A DNA stretch of 64,000 nucleotides from an uncultured Clostridia bacterium (GCA_946415375.1 CAMKSF010000006.1:17426-81425), one strand, 5' to 3'; shown: positions 43,695 through 53,756, counted from the stretch's first letter. The notes: generated from the letters alone by a model not told the origin. Translations and numbers: made by a program.

Positions 43695-44225
43695 ATGAAG
43701 CAAAAAGATTCAAATACAAAGTGGATTATAAAAGCCTTTATAATAACATTTATATTATCTGGAATAATTTCATATATATCTCAAAATGGGATTGCAAATT
43801 TAAATGTAGTTCCTGCAATAATAATTTTAATTATAGTAGTGCTTTTAGGAATATTTTTTGATGTAGTAGGGATTGCAGTTACAGTTGCAAATGAGGAACA
43901 TTTCCATGCAAAAGCAACAAAAAAAGCAGAAGGGGCAAAATCTTCTCTAAATTTAATAAAAAATGCATCAAAGGTTGCAAATATATGCGCAGATGTAATA
44001 GGAGATATTTGTGGAGTAATAAGTGGAGCAATAGGAACAATGATAGCTTTAAAAATAGCAAGTACTTATGGGGTTTCCACAAATATACAGTTTTTAATTA
44101 GTGCTCTAATTGCATCAATTACGGTTGGAGGGAAAGCTATTGGAAAACAAGTTGCAACAAATCATTCAACAAAAATAGTAGATAGAGTAGGAATAGTATT
44201 AAGTAAGTTTACCAGAGATAAATAA
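43695..44225 (+). CDS. oapA: OLE-associated membrane protein OapA
   Basis: The 176-residue protein has about four membrane segments. Between the second and third lies FFDVVGIAVTVANEEHFHAK, followed by the basic KATKKAEGAKSSLNLIKNAS and DVIGDICGVISGAIGT. This is the pattern of the small proteins often mislabelled Mg2+/Co2+ transporter CorB that accompany OLE RNA and bind it. AAAAGGAG precedes the ATG. Its place directly after the large RNA supports the name. Confidence 0.78.
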   Translation: MKQKDSNTKWIIKAFIITFILSGIISYISQNGIANLNVVPAIIILIIVVLLGIFFDVVGIAVTVANEEHFHAKATKKAEGAKSSLNLIKNASKVANICADVIGDICGVISGAIGTMIALKIASTYGVSTNIQFLISALIASITVGGKAIGKQVATNHSTKIVDRVGIVLSKFTRDK

Positions 44226-44251
44226 TTTGTTGTAAAATTTTGGAAAAACAC

Positions 44252-44279
44252 TTGCATTTTTAAAAAAATGTAGTATAAT
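44252..44279 (+). promoter_or_regulatory. promoter of the DUF6514-type gene
   Basis: TTGCAT (44252-44257), 16 bases, TATAAT (44274-44279). Confidence 0.65.
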
Positions 44280-44317
44280 AGACAACGATTGTTAAAAATA
44301 GGGGAAGGAGCAAGGGC

Positions 44318-44617
44318 TTGAAGACATTTTTCGATGGCATATTTATAGATAGCAACGATGCAGAAAAAGAAGTAGAATATCCTATTAAACTAGAATATTA
44401 TAAAACAATAAAAACGGAAGAGAATGTTGAAGCCAAATATGGTATAGAGATAGTAGAAACGGAATTTATTAACGGGATAGTAAATGTAGAAAGCAAAATA
44501 ATGAATAGTATTTCAAATAGTTCAGAAGAAATAGAAAAAATGATAGAAATCTTAAAAAACAATGAAGTGACACCTATTGGAATAGAAGATGCTATTAATG
44601 AGATAACAACTATATAA
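44318..44617 (+). CDS. DUF6514-type small protein, 99 aa
   Basis: The gene starts at TTG 44318 behind GGAAGGAG. The product begins MKTFFDGIFIDSND and has VEYPIKLEYYKTIK, KYGIEIVETEFI and a closing EILKNNEVTPIGIEDAI, a pattern I associate with DUF6514 proteins of Clostridia. It is soluble and acidic. Function is unknown. Confidence 0.7.
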   Translation: MKTFFDGIFIDSNDAEKEVEYPIKLEYYKTIKTEENVEAKYGIEIVETEFINGIVNVESKIMNSISNSSEEIEKMIEILKNNEVTPIGIEDAINEITTI

Positions 44618-44624
44618 AAAGACT

Positions 44625-44660
44625 AAAAAAGATTCAGATATTTCACTGAACCTTTTTTTT
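44625..44660 (+). terminator. terminator after the DUF6514-type gene
   Basis: AAAAAAG-A-TTCAG pairs with CTGAA-C-CTTTTTT (one mismatch), ending in a long T run. Confidence 0.6.
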
Positions 44661-44671
44661 GTTTAGATTAA

Positions 44672-44791
44672 TTAGCAACATCCGCCTCTATTTCCACCAC
44701 AACAGCAACAGATTAAGATTATAAGAATTATTATCCAGCAACAGTCATCACCACCAAAACCGAAGCCACCACATCCTCTGTTTTCAGGCAT
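44672..44791 (-). CDS. Cys/Gly-rich single-helix peptide, 39 aa
   Basis: A GGTGGTG site precedes the ATG at 44791. The product begins MPENRGCGGFGFGGDDCCW, has a short hydrophobic helix (IIILIILI) and then CCCC, GG and a final GGCC. This Gly-Phe-Gly plus Cys-cluster pattern is common among very small proteins of spore-forming Clostridia; a spore-coat or membrane-stress role is possible but not shown. It is paired with a similar gene upstream on the same strand. Confidence 0.68.
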   Translation of the reverse strand: MPENRGCGGFGFGGDDCCWIIILIILICCCCGGNRGGCC

Positions 44792-44845
44792 AATATTTCA
44801 CCACCTTTCACAAAAAAAATGTAAGTATAACAAAGTAATTATGGA

Positions 44846-44953
44846 TTAATTAGAGCTACAGCAAACTCTATTACCGCATCCATTACAGAAAAGAAGTAAG
44901 AATAGAATAATGAACCAAAGGATTGCATTATTATCATTATTACTACAACACAT
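44846..44953 (-). CDS. Cys-rich single-helix peptide, 35 aa
   Basis: AAGGAGG precedes the ATG at 44953. The product begins MCCSNNDNNAILWFIILFLL and ends FCNGCGNRVCCSSN: Cys-rich ends around one membrane helix. With the 39-aa gene it forms a minus-strand pair 54 bases apart. Upstream on the minus strand CATATTATA resembles a SigE/SigK -10 box, which would fit mother-cell expression; this is a weak observation. Confidence 0.68.
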   Translation of the reverse strand: MCCSNNDNNAILWFIILFLLLFCNGCGNRVCCSSN

Positions 44954-45028
44954 AATGACCTCCTTGTAATTTGTTTGTTATGGTATATAATATGAAAACT
45001 GAAAAAAAGTGTTACAAAACATAATTTA

Positions 45029-45057
45029 TTGAAAAAAAACAAATTTTGTGTTACAAT
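45029..45057 (+). promoter_or_regulatory. promoter of ysxC
   Basis: TTGAAA (45029-45034), 17 bases, TACAAT (45052-45057). Confidence 0.65.
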
Positions 45058-45082
45058 GATCATATAGAAAAGAGGAATGGTT

Positions 45083-45667
45083 ATGAAAGTTAATAATCCA
45101 AAATTTGAAGTATCAGCAGTAAGCCCTAAACAATATCCAAAAAATGATTTGCCACAGATAGTATTGGTTGGAAAATCAAATGTAGGTAAATCTAGTTTTA
45201 TAAATACAATGATTAATAGAAAATCGCTTGCTAGAACAAGTAGTGAACCGGGAAAAACTAGACAAATTAATTTCTATAATATTGATGAATCTTTTTATTT
45301 TGTAGATTTACCCGGATATGGATATAGTAAAATGTCAAAACAAGAACAAGAAAGAGTTGGAAGTTTTATTGAACAATATTTAGTAAAATCTAAGAATATA
45401 GCATTAGTTATCTTTTTAATAGATATTAGACACAATCCTACTGAAAATGATAGACTGATGTATGATTATATAATCCGTTCAGGTTTACCATTTATTATCT
45501 TAGCAAATAAAGCAGATAAAATAGCTACGACAAAGGTTGAAAATACAGTAAAAGAATTACAAAAACAAATAAATCCAATTGGAGATATAAAAATGCTTCC
45601 GTTTTCAGCTGAAAAAAAGATTTACACAGAAGACGTGTGGAATGTAATTGAAGAATTTATAAAATAA
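45083..45667 (+). CDS. ysxC: ribosome biogenesis GTPase YsxC/EngB
   Basis: YsxC is an essential small GTPase needed for 50S assembly. I prefer ATG 45083 over 45077 because AAGAGGA is 7 bases upstream, giving 194 residues. Motifs: G1 GKSNVGKS, G2/SSEPGKTRQINFY, G3 DLPGYGYSKM, G4 ANKADKI and G5 FSAEKK. Length and motifs are standard. Confidence 0.96.
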   Translation: MKVNNPKFEVSAVSPKQYPKNDLPQIVLVGKSNVGKSSFINTMINRKSLARTSSEPGKTRQINFYNIDESFYFVDLPGYGYSKMSKQEQERVGSFIEQYLVKSKNIALVIFLIDIRHNPTENDRLMYDYIIRSGLPFIILANKADKIATTKVENTVKELQKQINPIGDIKMLPFSAEKKIYTEDVWNVIEEFIK

Positions 45668-45720
45668 AGCAAAATGTCGAAATAAGTCAAACGATTTTTT
45701 GAAAAGATTTGTAAAATTAG

Positions 45721-45748
45721 TTGCATTTTTGAAAAAATAGTATATAAT
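45721..45748 (+). promoter_or_regulatory. promoter of the putative antitoxin RNA (locus B)
   Basis: TTGCAT (45721-45726), 16 bases, TATAAT (45743-45748). TGTCGAA lies upstream at 45675-45681. Confidence 0.65.
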
Positions 45749-45758
45749 AATAATAAAT

Positions 45759-45773
45759 AATTCATGATGTTAA
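45759..45773 (+). repeat. direct repeat, antitoxin copy (locus B)
   Basis: AATTCATGATGTTAA, identical over 15 bases to 45956-45970. Confidence 0.8.
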
Positions 45774-45774
45774 A

Positions 45775-45812
45775 AAAGCAGATGCGTGTGGGCATCTGCT
45801 TTATATTTTTTT
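45775..45812. terminator. bidirectional terminator (locus B)
   Basis: AAAGCAGATGC (45775-45785) pairs with GCATCTGCTTT (45792-45802); T runs follow on both strands. Confidence 0.85.
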
Positions 45813-45962
45813 TAGAGCTATCAAAAAAAATAAATTTAAGATAGCTTTTAATACTTTACAAATTTCATAAAATAATTTAAAAGCTTCAAGTATTTTATGT
45901 AATATTTTATGAATTGTAATAGTATTTTTTTCTTTTGTCTATTTCTCTTTTGAGGAATTCAT
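45801..45962 (-). pseudogene. putative type I toxin ORF with an in-frame TAG (locus B)
   Basis: A minus-strand ATG at 45962 behind AAGGGAGG reads MNSSKEK, then TAG at 45939-45941. The same frame continues open for 45 codons (TKEKNTITIHKILHKIL, then helical ILNLFFLIALKKI) to TAA at 45801. Start region, repeats and terminator match the layout of locus A. The likely reading is a toxin gene inactivated by an amber codon. TAG is used as an ordinary stop elsewhere in the window (gpr), so readthrough is not expected. Confidence 0.5.
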
Positions 45963-45970
45963 GATGTTAA
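45956..45970 (+). repeat. direct repeat, toxin-start copy (locus B)
   Basis: AATTCATGATGTTAA covering the toxin ATG and the spacer to its ribosome site. Confidence 0.8.
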
Positions 45971-46086
45971 CCTCCCTTCTTCCGAAGTATCGGCCGAAAT
46001 ATTATATCATCTAAAATGTGCAAAGTCTGTCGAAATTTGTTTGAAATTTATGAATATTTAAAGTTTTTGTTTTTATATAAAATTCG

Positions 46087-46115
46087 TTGTAAAAACAATA
46101 TTGGTATGATATAAT
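46087..46115 (+). promoter_or_regulatory. promoter of ligA
   Basis: TTGTAA (46087-46092), 17 bases, TATAAT (46110-46115), extended TGA. The 479-base stretch between ysxC and ligA otherwise holds only toxin-antitoxin locus B. Confidence 0.75.
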
Positions 46116-46131
46116 CCAACTATATAATTAA

Positions 46132-48150
<2,019 letters not shown>

Positions 48151-48188
48151 AAATGAAAAGATAAAATTTCAAAAGAAAGGATAAAAAA

Positions 48189-48959
48189 ATGAGTAAAGAA
48201 CAAAAAATACAAAGATTACTTGAATTAAGAAGACAAATTTTTACTGAACTAAATGATATGCCTATAGTTCCAGAAGAGGTAGAAAACATTATAAAGGACG
48301 CTCTTGTAGAATTAAGTCAGCTATATGAAAATCAGAGAGTGAGTTCAGATAATATAGTATCATACATTGATGGGACATTTGAAGAAACGAAGGCAAATAT
48401 AAGTACTAGAAGTGAAAATGATAGAAGAAGGGTATATTGGGAACAAATTGAGAATTTGTTTAATAAACTTGAAGGAAAAATATTAAATGATGAAGAATTA
48501 AGTGTGTCAGATACTAATGGATTTGAAATAAATGATGATAATAGAGGCAGTACAGTAAATTATATTGTTGATATGATAAATGAAAGCCTTAATGATATTC
48601 AAAGCAAACAAAGAAAACTAATGGAAGCCAGAGGTTTTTCGGATGAACAAATAGAAACACAAAATGATATGGCTAGAGTGTTTATAATGAGTTTTACGGC
48701 AAATAAAGCAGAGGACATAGAAGAATTTTATAAGAATAGAGAAAAAGATTTAAAGGATGAGATACTAGAAAAAGTTACTGAATTTATTAAAGAAATGAAA
48801 TCTGTAGAACAAGGTCCTGAAAAAAGTTTAATAGACGATTTAAGAGTTGATGGGTTATCTTATGAACAACAAAGTGCAAATGCTGCAAATTTTGCTCAAA
48901 AATTAAAAAATGGTGAACAAGATAGAACGGAAGGATTACCAACAGATTTGCTTAAATAA
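48189..48959 (+). CDS. helical protein of unknown function, 256 aa
   Basis: The protein begins MSKEQKIQRLLELRRQIFTE. It is almost all helix, with two candidate coiled-coil regions (about residues 5-50 and 160-215) and an acidic middle. It has no signal peptide. AAAGGA precedes the ATG by 8 bases. It may be cotranscribed with ligA and the next small genes. I recognise no family. Confidence 0.55.
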   Translation: MSKEQKIQRLLELRRQIFTELNDMPIVPEEVENIIKDALVELSQLYENQRVSSDNIVSYIDGTFEETKANISTRSENDRRRVYWEQIENLFNKLEGKILNDEELSVSDTNGFEINDDNRGSTVNYIVDMINESLNDIQSKQRKLMEARGFSDEQIETQNDMARVFIMSFTANKAEDIEEFYKNREKDLKDEILEKVTEFIKEMKSVEQGPEKSLIDDLRVDGLSYEQQSANAANFAQKLKNGEQDRTEGLPTDLLK

Positions 48960-49022
48960 AAATATGGACTATTGCTTTTAGCTTATAGCTTGAAATAAAA
49001 GTTTTTAATAGAAAGGATGAAT

Positions 49023-49271
49023 ATGGATAATTATACATTTGAAGATATGTGGTTAGATTTAAAAAACGGATATCAAATTTATTATACATATGTAAAAAAC
49101 AGATATGTACTTTTTAAAACTGCCAAAAATTGTTATACACAAAAATTGATTACAGATAACCCCAAAAACCCACATCCTAGAATGACTATACTTACTTTAA
49201 AGAGAGTTAAAGAAATATTTCCATATATGGAGGATATTGAGTATAAAGTTGGAACTGAAGACTTGATTTAA
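49023..49271 (+). CDS. small protein of unknown function, 82 aa
   Basis: I prefer ATG 49023 to 49017 because GAAAGGA is too close to the latter. The product begins MDNYTFEDMWLDLKNGYQIY and is rich in Tyr and Lys, with a strand-turn-strand look (YVKNRYVLFKTAKNCYTQKL). No membrane segment. Position between two unknown/PHP genes suggests a small operon. Function not inferred. Confidence 0.5.
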   Translation: MDNYTFEDMWLDLKNGYQIYYTYVKNRYVLFKTAKNCYTQKLITDNPKNPHPRMTILTLKRVKEIFPYMEDIEYKVGTEDLI

Positions 49272-49358
49272 GGTTAGAGAGTAGAATTATTATAAGTTTT
49301 ATAATAATTAGTATAATAAAATGAATACAAAATCTTTAGATAAAAAGGAGTAAAAAAT

Positions 49359-50882
49359 ATGAGTGAAAGTGAAAGCAGATATTGGAGTCAAGAACAAATA
49401 GATAATTATTTGAAAAAATTGGAAGAATATGATAGCCAAGAAGAATTAAAAGTTGATATGCACACTCATACAAAAATATCTGATGGAGAAGACTCTCCTT
49501 TAATGAAATTATTAAGAGCACATAGAATGGGATTAAACACAATATCAATAACCGATCATAACAAATTAGGTGGATATGAAGAATTGAAAAATCAAATAGA
49601 AAAAATACTTACACATTTGGAAGAAACTGAAGCAAGAGAGGATTTAACTAAAGAGGAAAAAGAGAAGAACATAAGGGGAGCTAAAAGATTATTAAAAGTT
49701 ATTGAAGAAATGAATATAGTTACTGGATGCGAAGTTCTTACCACGTTTAAAGGATGTCCTTATGTAGAGATTCTAGCATATGGAGTGGATATTGAAAAAT
49801 TAGAAGAAAAACTAGCAGAAGCAAATACAGGTTTACCAAAATCAGGAGATGTACTTTGTGAGGGACTAAAAAGAATAGCAATAGAGCAAGGTTTTGAATC
49901 TGATTTGTATTATATAGAAAATAGAGATGATTATAAAAAGTTGTTTTTTCATGAACTAAAGAAACATCCAAAAAATGCTTTTTTATATAAGGATTTTGAT
50001 GGAGAAACAGAAGAGGAACAAGCAAAAAAATTTGCAGATAAATTTTTTGATAATGAAGAAAGCAATTATTATGTGGATTTGTCTGAGGATAATAAAAAAA
50101 ATAGAAAAAGTGATATGATGGCAATTGTTCAAAAAATGAAGAATGATTATCCAGAGCTTGTATTTGATGAAAAGATTATACAAAATGCTGGTTTTGTTAT
50201 GAGTTTATTTTATAATGAATTAAAGAAACATCCAGAGGATATTAAAAGAATTCAAAAAATTGATAGCAGAATGGACACTTTAAAAAAGATTATATATTTA
50301 GGATTATATAATGAAAAAAGTCCTCTTTTTATTGATTTAGAATCTACAAAGCCAAAACTAGAAAAGGTAATAGAAGCTATTCATGAAGCAGGAGGAAAAG
50401 CACTAGTAGCTCATTGGGGAAGATATTTGTTAAGTAATGAAGAAGTTTTTGATTGGAGAACACCGCAAGGAAGAAAAAATCTTGAAACAATAATTGATAT
50501 GTGTGATGGCGCTGAATGTGCATATCCGGATAATCCAATGGACCTTAGAAGATTGATATATAATTTGTGTAAAGAAAAAGGAAAAATTATTTCAATTGGA
50601 GGAGATGATCACGGAAAAAAAGAAGTAGAAGAAAAAAATGGAATAAAGAGAAGAATATCAAAAGAAGGAGAACAATATCAGCTCGGCTCACAGACTGGAA
50701 GGGAAGTTTCAGAACTAGAATGGATAAAAGAAACAATTGTCAGTGGAAAAGAATTTTTGAAACAGGTAGAAGAAGAACATCATTATAGAGCTAGACTAAA
50801 AAAAATAATTGAGAGAAATAAAAGCCATAGAAAGCCAACAAACGATAAAGAATCAGAAATTCAAAGTGAACAGGGAGAGTAA
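49359..50882 (+). CDS. PHP-domain metal-dependent phosphoesterase
   Basis: The 507-residue protein has the four PHP motifs: VDMHTHTKISDGEDSP (about residue 31), TISITDHNKLGGY, GCEVLTTF, and later HEAGGKALVAHWGRY and SIGGDDHGKK. A helical insertion of roughly 200 residues (about 150-345) splits the barrel and is not typical. The C-terminus is charged. PHP enzymes hydrolyse phosphate esters or serve as polymerase-associated nucleases; the substrate is unknown. It overlaps no gene but is followed after 2 bases by a small unknown gene. Confidence 0.85.
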   Translation: MSESESRYWSQEQIDNYLKKLEEYDSQEELKVDMHTHTKISDGEDSPLMKLLRAHRMGLNTISITDHNKLGGYEELKNQIEKILTHLEETEAREDLTKEEKEKNIRGAKRLLKVIEEMNIVTGCEVLTTFKGCPYVEILAYGVDIEKLEEKLAEANTGLPKSGDVLCEGLKRIAIEQGFESDLYYIENRDDYKKLFFHELKKHPKNAFLYKDFDGETEEEQAKKFADKFFDNEESNYYVDLSEDNKKNRKSDMMAIVQKMKNDYPELVFDEKIIQNAGFVMSLFYNELKKHPEDIKRIQKIDSRMDTLKKIIYLGLYNEKSPLFIDLESTKPKLEKVIEAIHEAGGKALVAHWGRYLLSNEEVFDWRTPQGRKNLETIIDMCDGAECAYPDNPMDLRRLIYNLCKEKGKIISIGGDDHGKKEVEEKNGIKRRISKEGEQYQLGSQTGREVSELEWIKETIVSGKEFLKQVEEEHHYRARLKKIIERNKSHRKPTNDKESEIQSEQGE

Positions 50883-50884
50883 GA

Positions 50885-51145
50885 ATGAAGATAATAGAAA
50901 TTATAAAAAAATGGTTTCAAAACAATAAAAAAACAAAAGTTAAAATGATTAATGAAGGTCAAACAAAAAGTATTGCAGAGAATAAGGAAAAGTTTATTAG
51001 CAATATAGACTTAAGTGGAAAACAGGAAATTTTGGAGATTAGAAAACAACTTGAAACTGGGCAAATGTCTGTAGATGACTTATCAATCTTTGAGGTTATG
51101 GATATATTGGAGATATATGGAGAGCACATACCACGAATAGACTAA
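50885..51145 (+). CDS. small basic protein of unknown function, 86 aa
   Basis: The gene starts 2 bases after the PHP gene, behind AGGGAGAG. The product begins MKIIEIIKKWFQNNKKTKVK, an amphipathic basic helix. The second half is acidic and helical (LEIRKQLETGQMSVDDLSIF). It is probably made together with the PHP protein and may be its partner, which is inference. Confidence 0.5.
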   Translation: MKIIEIIKKWFQNNKKTKVKMINEGQTKSIAENKEKFISNIDLSGKQEILEIRKQLETGQMSVDDLSIFEVMDILEIYGEHIPRID

Positions 51146-51189
51146 TATTAAAATTGTATGATTATTATAATATTTTTGAAAATGATGTA

Positions 51190-51218
51190 TTGAAAAGTAA
51201 AAAAATATATAATATAAT
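51190..51218 (+). promoter_or_regulatory. promoter of the TMEM175-type gene
   Basis: TTGAAA (51190-51195), 17 bases, TATAAT (51213-51218). Confidence 0.6.
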
Positions 51219-51269
51219 AATATTGGAAAAAAATTTGAAATACATTTAAGATAAAATGAGGAGTTTACA

Positions 51270-51827
51270 ATGGAAAAAGAAAGGTTAGTAACATTTACAG
51301 ATGCAGTATTAGCAATAATAATGACAATACTAGTGTTAGAATTAAAAAAACCAACAGAACCAACACTTGCACAAATGTGGGCATTAAGAGAATCTTTTTT
51401 AGCATATGCTTTATCATTCTTTTGGCTAGGTGCAATGTGGATTAATTTACACAATATTTGGAGTAAGGCTAGTAAAATATCAACAAGAGTAATTGGTTGG
51501 AATATGGTATTATTATTTTTATTATCTTTAATCCCTTATGCCACATCACTAGTAAGTACATACTATGATAATGCGGTTATACAAGGATTTTATGGAGTTG
51601 TAGTAATTATAATTAGTATAGTTAATATTGGATTAAACAAAATGTTACAAGGAGCAAATAAAGATAATAAATCATTAAAGAAGATAACAAAAAGATATAT
51701 AGATGCATTAGTAATTGATATAGATATAAAAATAGTAGGATTAATAATGGCAATTTCAATTTATCCACAAGCAATGATGATAAGCGTATTTATTACATCA
51801 GTTTTAATGGCTAGAATAAAGAATTAA
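51270..51827 (+). CDS. TMEM175-family potassium channel-like protein
   Basis: The 185-residue protein has six hydrophobic segments and the diagnostic first helix RLVTFTDAVLAIIMTILVLE, matching the FSD-type motif (here FTD) that lines the pore of bacterial TMEM175 channels. WxxxHNIW-type residues follow (MWINLHNIWSK). The family (formerly DUF1211) forms K+-permeable tetramers. It has its own promoter. Confidence 0.85.
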   Translation: MEKERLVTFTDAVLAIIMTILVLELKKPTEPTLAQMWALRESFLAYALSFFWLGAMWINLHNIWSKASKISTRVIGWNMVLLFLLSLIPYATSLVSTYYDNAVIQGFYGVVVIIISIVNIGLNKMLQGANKDNKSLKKITKRYIDALVIDIDIKIVGLIMAISIYPQAMMISVFITSVLMARIKN

Positions 51828-51851
51828 TTATCGAAAAACAATAATTATATA

Positions 51852-51880
51852 TTGACAAACAATAATATGTATGATAGAAT
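51852..51880 (+). promoter_or_regulatory. promoter of the DUF2975-regulator operon
   Basis: TTGACA (51852-51857), 17 bases, TAGAAT (51875-51880). Confidence 0.7.
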
Positions 51881-51914
51881 ACTTTCATAATAAAAATTAT
51901 GGAGGTATTTTTTT

Positions 51915-52382
51915 ATGGAATTATCAGGAAAAAAAGGAATAGGAAATATTCTAAAAATATTTTTACAAATATGTTTTTATGGAGGAATAATTGTTTTAAT
52001 TGCACTACCATTTGTATTTAGTGCATTAGGAATAACTCTGCATTCGAGTATGTATGTGATTTATCCAAATGGAATTGTAATGCTTGCAATTGGATATAAA
52101 TTTATTCAATTATTTAATAGTTTAAAAAACAATGATTCATTCTGTGAAGATAATATTAAAATACAAAAAAGTGCTGCAAAACTTTCAATTGTAGAATCTG
52201 TATTATGGTTACTAGACTTCTTGTATTCAGTATTTCTTGTGAAATATGAAGATATAATAGTAGTATTAGGATTAGCATTTTTTAGTATTTTGTTTTTTGG
52301 AGTAGCAATTGCTTTATATATATTATCAGAATTATTTAAACAAGCTTACGAATACAAAAAAGAAAATGAACTTACAATTTAA
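51915..52382 (+). CDS. DUF2975-family membrane protein
   Basis: The 155-residue protein has four membrane segments (about residues 14-36, 47-65, 94-112, 115-138). Its loop KNNDSFCEDNIKIQKSAAK and the four-helix layout are typical of DUF2975. Such genes are regularly followed by a small Xre/YozG-type regulator, as here 11 bases downstream. Function is unknown; the pair is probably coregulated. Confidence 0.8.
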   Translation: MELSGKKGIGNILKIFLQICFYGGIIVLIALPFVFSALGITLHSSMYVIYPNGIVMLAIGYKFIQLFNSLKNNDSFCEDNIKIQKSAAKLSIVESVLWLLDFLYSVFLVKYEDIIVVLGLAFFSILFFGVAIALYILSELFKQAYEYKKENELTI

Positions 52383-52393
52383 GGAGGTTTTTT

Positions 52394-52600
52394 ATGATAA
52401 TTGTAAATTTAGATGTTATGATGGCAAAAAGAAAAATATCATCTTTTGAACTTGCAGAAAAAGTTGGAATAACTCCTGCTAATCTCTCAATATTAAAAAC
52501 AAATAAAGGGAAGGCAATTAGATTTTCAACACTTGAGAAACTATGTGAAGTACTTAATTGTAAGCCAGGAGATATATTAGACTACGAGGAGGAAGTATGA
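52394..52600 (+). CDS. YozG-like Xre-family transcriptional regulator, 68 aa
   Basis: A compact Cro/C1-type helix-turn-helix: MIIVNLDVMMAKRKISSFEL, AEKVGITPANLSILKTNKGK, and the closing LCEVLNCKPGDILDY. AAGGAGG precedes the ATG. Its last four bases overlap the next gene. It may repress its own operon, which is inferred from the pairing with DUF2975. Confidence 0.9.
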   Translation: MIIVNLDVMMAKRKISSFELAEKVGITPANLSILKTNKGKAIRFSTLEKLCEVLNCKPGDILDYEEEV

Positions 52601-53724
52601 ATAATATGAAGGATGAATTACTTGTAGCTTTATTTATTACACTTTTATATGTACCTTTTATTTTAACAATAATAAATATTATAAACATATTCAAAAAGAA
52701 AAAGATAATGGAAAATTTAACTGATACATTAACATTTGTTTTAGGTATAATTTTAACATATATTCTTTTTATAACTTTAGGTTTTAAAGACTACCAAGAA
52801 GCGCTAATTGTTAAAACAGTTGGCGCGATAGATCCATTTGAACTACATACTCCAATAGCATCATGGAGTATGCCAACATTTCTTTCAATTTGTTTAGTGG
52901 GAGTTATTTCATACATTTTAATAAGAATAAAAAAGTTAGATTTGCCACCACTTGTGGTTGTACTAAGTATGTCTGGAATTTATATTTGTTCGATTTATAT
53001 GATTATATTTATAATCCAAATGTCAAAAAATATACAAGAATTGTTTTTATTTTATTTAGTACTGTTCCCAATAAACTATATCTTATGTTCTATAAGGGCA
53101 ATAATGCAAGTTATAAAAAAGTATAAAGAAAAAGGAATAGGCGGAAAAAAAGAATATAAAAGTCAGGTATTAAATAGAATTAACGTGATTTTAAATAATG
53201 TAGATAATTGGCCAGTATTAGCTATAGTTTTCATGATACCAGTTTTAATACTATTAATATGCATTATGGTGTTATTTGGACAAAGACCAGATGAAGCAAT
53301 AAAAGCATTTTTAGAAACGAGTGATTGGACATTATCTCAAAAAATATCACCTCCGCCAATTGTAGAAGAAGGTCATTACCTATGTACAGTTTCTTTAAGA
53401 GGCCATAAAAATATAGTAAAACCTACAAGAATGGGGATAAGAAGAGGAAGAAGGATTGTCGTTAATAGACAACTATGTATAGCAAATGCTTTTGAAGACT
53501 TAATAAAAGAAAAAACTCCAAAATTTCATCATTATATAAGATATATATATGATAAATATGGATACCCTTTATCTAAACATATAAATACAGCAATTCAAGC
53601 AGATATTACATATATTTTGATGAAACCATTAGAGTGGATATTTTTAATAGTACTTTATTTATTTGATAAAAAACCAGAAAATAGAATTAATTTGCAATAT
53701 ATTGGAAAGAAAGCTATAATATAA
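52597..53724 (+). CDS. multi-pass membrane protein, DUF6688-like
   Basis: The 375-residue protein has about six membrane helices in the first 240 residues. A cytoplasmic-type C-terminal domain follows, with HYLCTVSLRGHKNIVKPTRM, RGRRIVVNRQLCIANAFEDL and a last hydrophobic stretch. The C-terminal pattern is what I associate with DUF6688. The start overlaps the regulator stop (ATGA), so it belongs to that operon. Function is unknown. Confidence 0.65.
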   Translation: MNNMKDELLVALFITLLYVPFILTIINIINIFKKKKIMENLTDTLTFVLGIILTYILFITLGFKDYQEALIVKTVGAIDPFELHTPIASWSMPTFLSICLVGVISYILIRIKKLDLPPLVVVLSMSGIYICSIYMIIFIIQMSKNIQELFLFYLVLFPINYILCSIRAIMQVIKKYKEKGIGGKKEYKSQVLNRINVILNNVDNWPVLAIVFMIPVLILLICIMVLFGQRPDEAIKAFLETSDWTLSQKISPPPIVEEGHYLCTVSLRGHKNIVKPTRMGIRRGRRIVVNRQLCIANAFEDLIKEKTPKFHHYIRYIYDKYGYPLSKHINTAIQADITYILMKPLEWIFLIVLYLFDKKPENRINLQYIGKKAII

Positions 53725-53756
53725 TTAATTAAATGTAGCAAAAGAAGGTGTAATAG

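Larger units (their letters stand above)
45755..45812 (+). ncRNA. putative antitoxin RNA of a second Fst/RNAII-like locus
   Basis: A + strand RNA of about 58 bases would consist of one copy of the repeat AATTCATGATGTTAA followed by the shared terminator. It is complementary to the start region of the minus-strand ORF. No ORF of its own. Transcription is inferred. Confidence 0.5.

Noticed and set aside
44839..45063. Minus-strand 74-codon ORF overlapping the 35-aa Cys-rich gene
   Set aside because: It is in another frame, has no ribosome site and extends into the ysxC promoter; the 35-aa frame has AAGGAGG in the right place.
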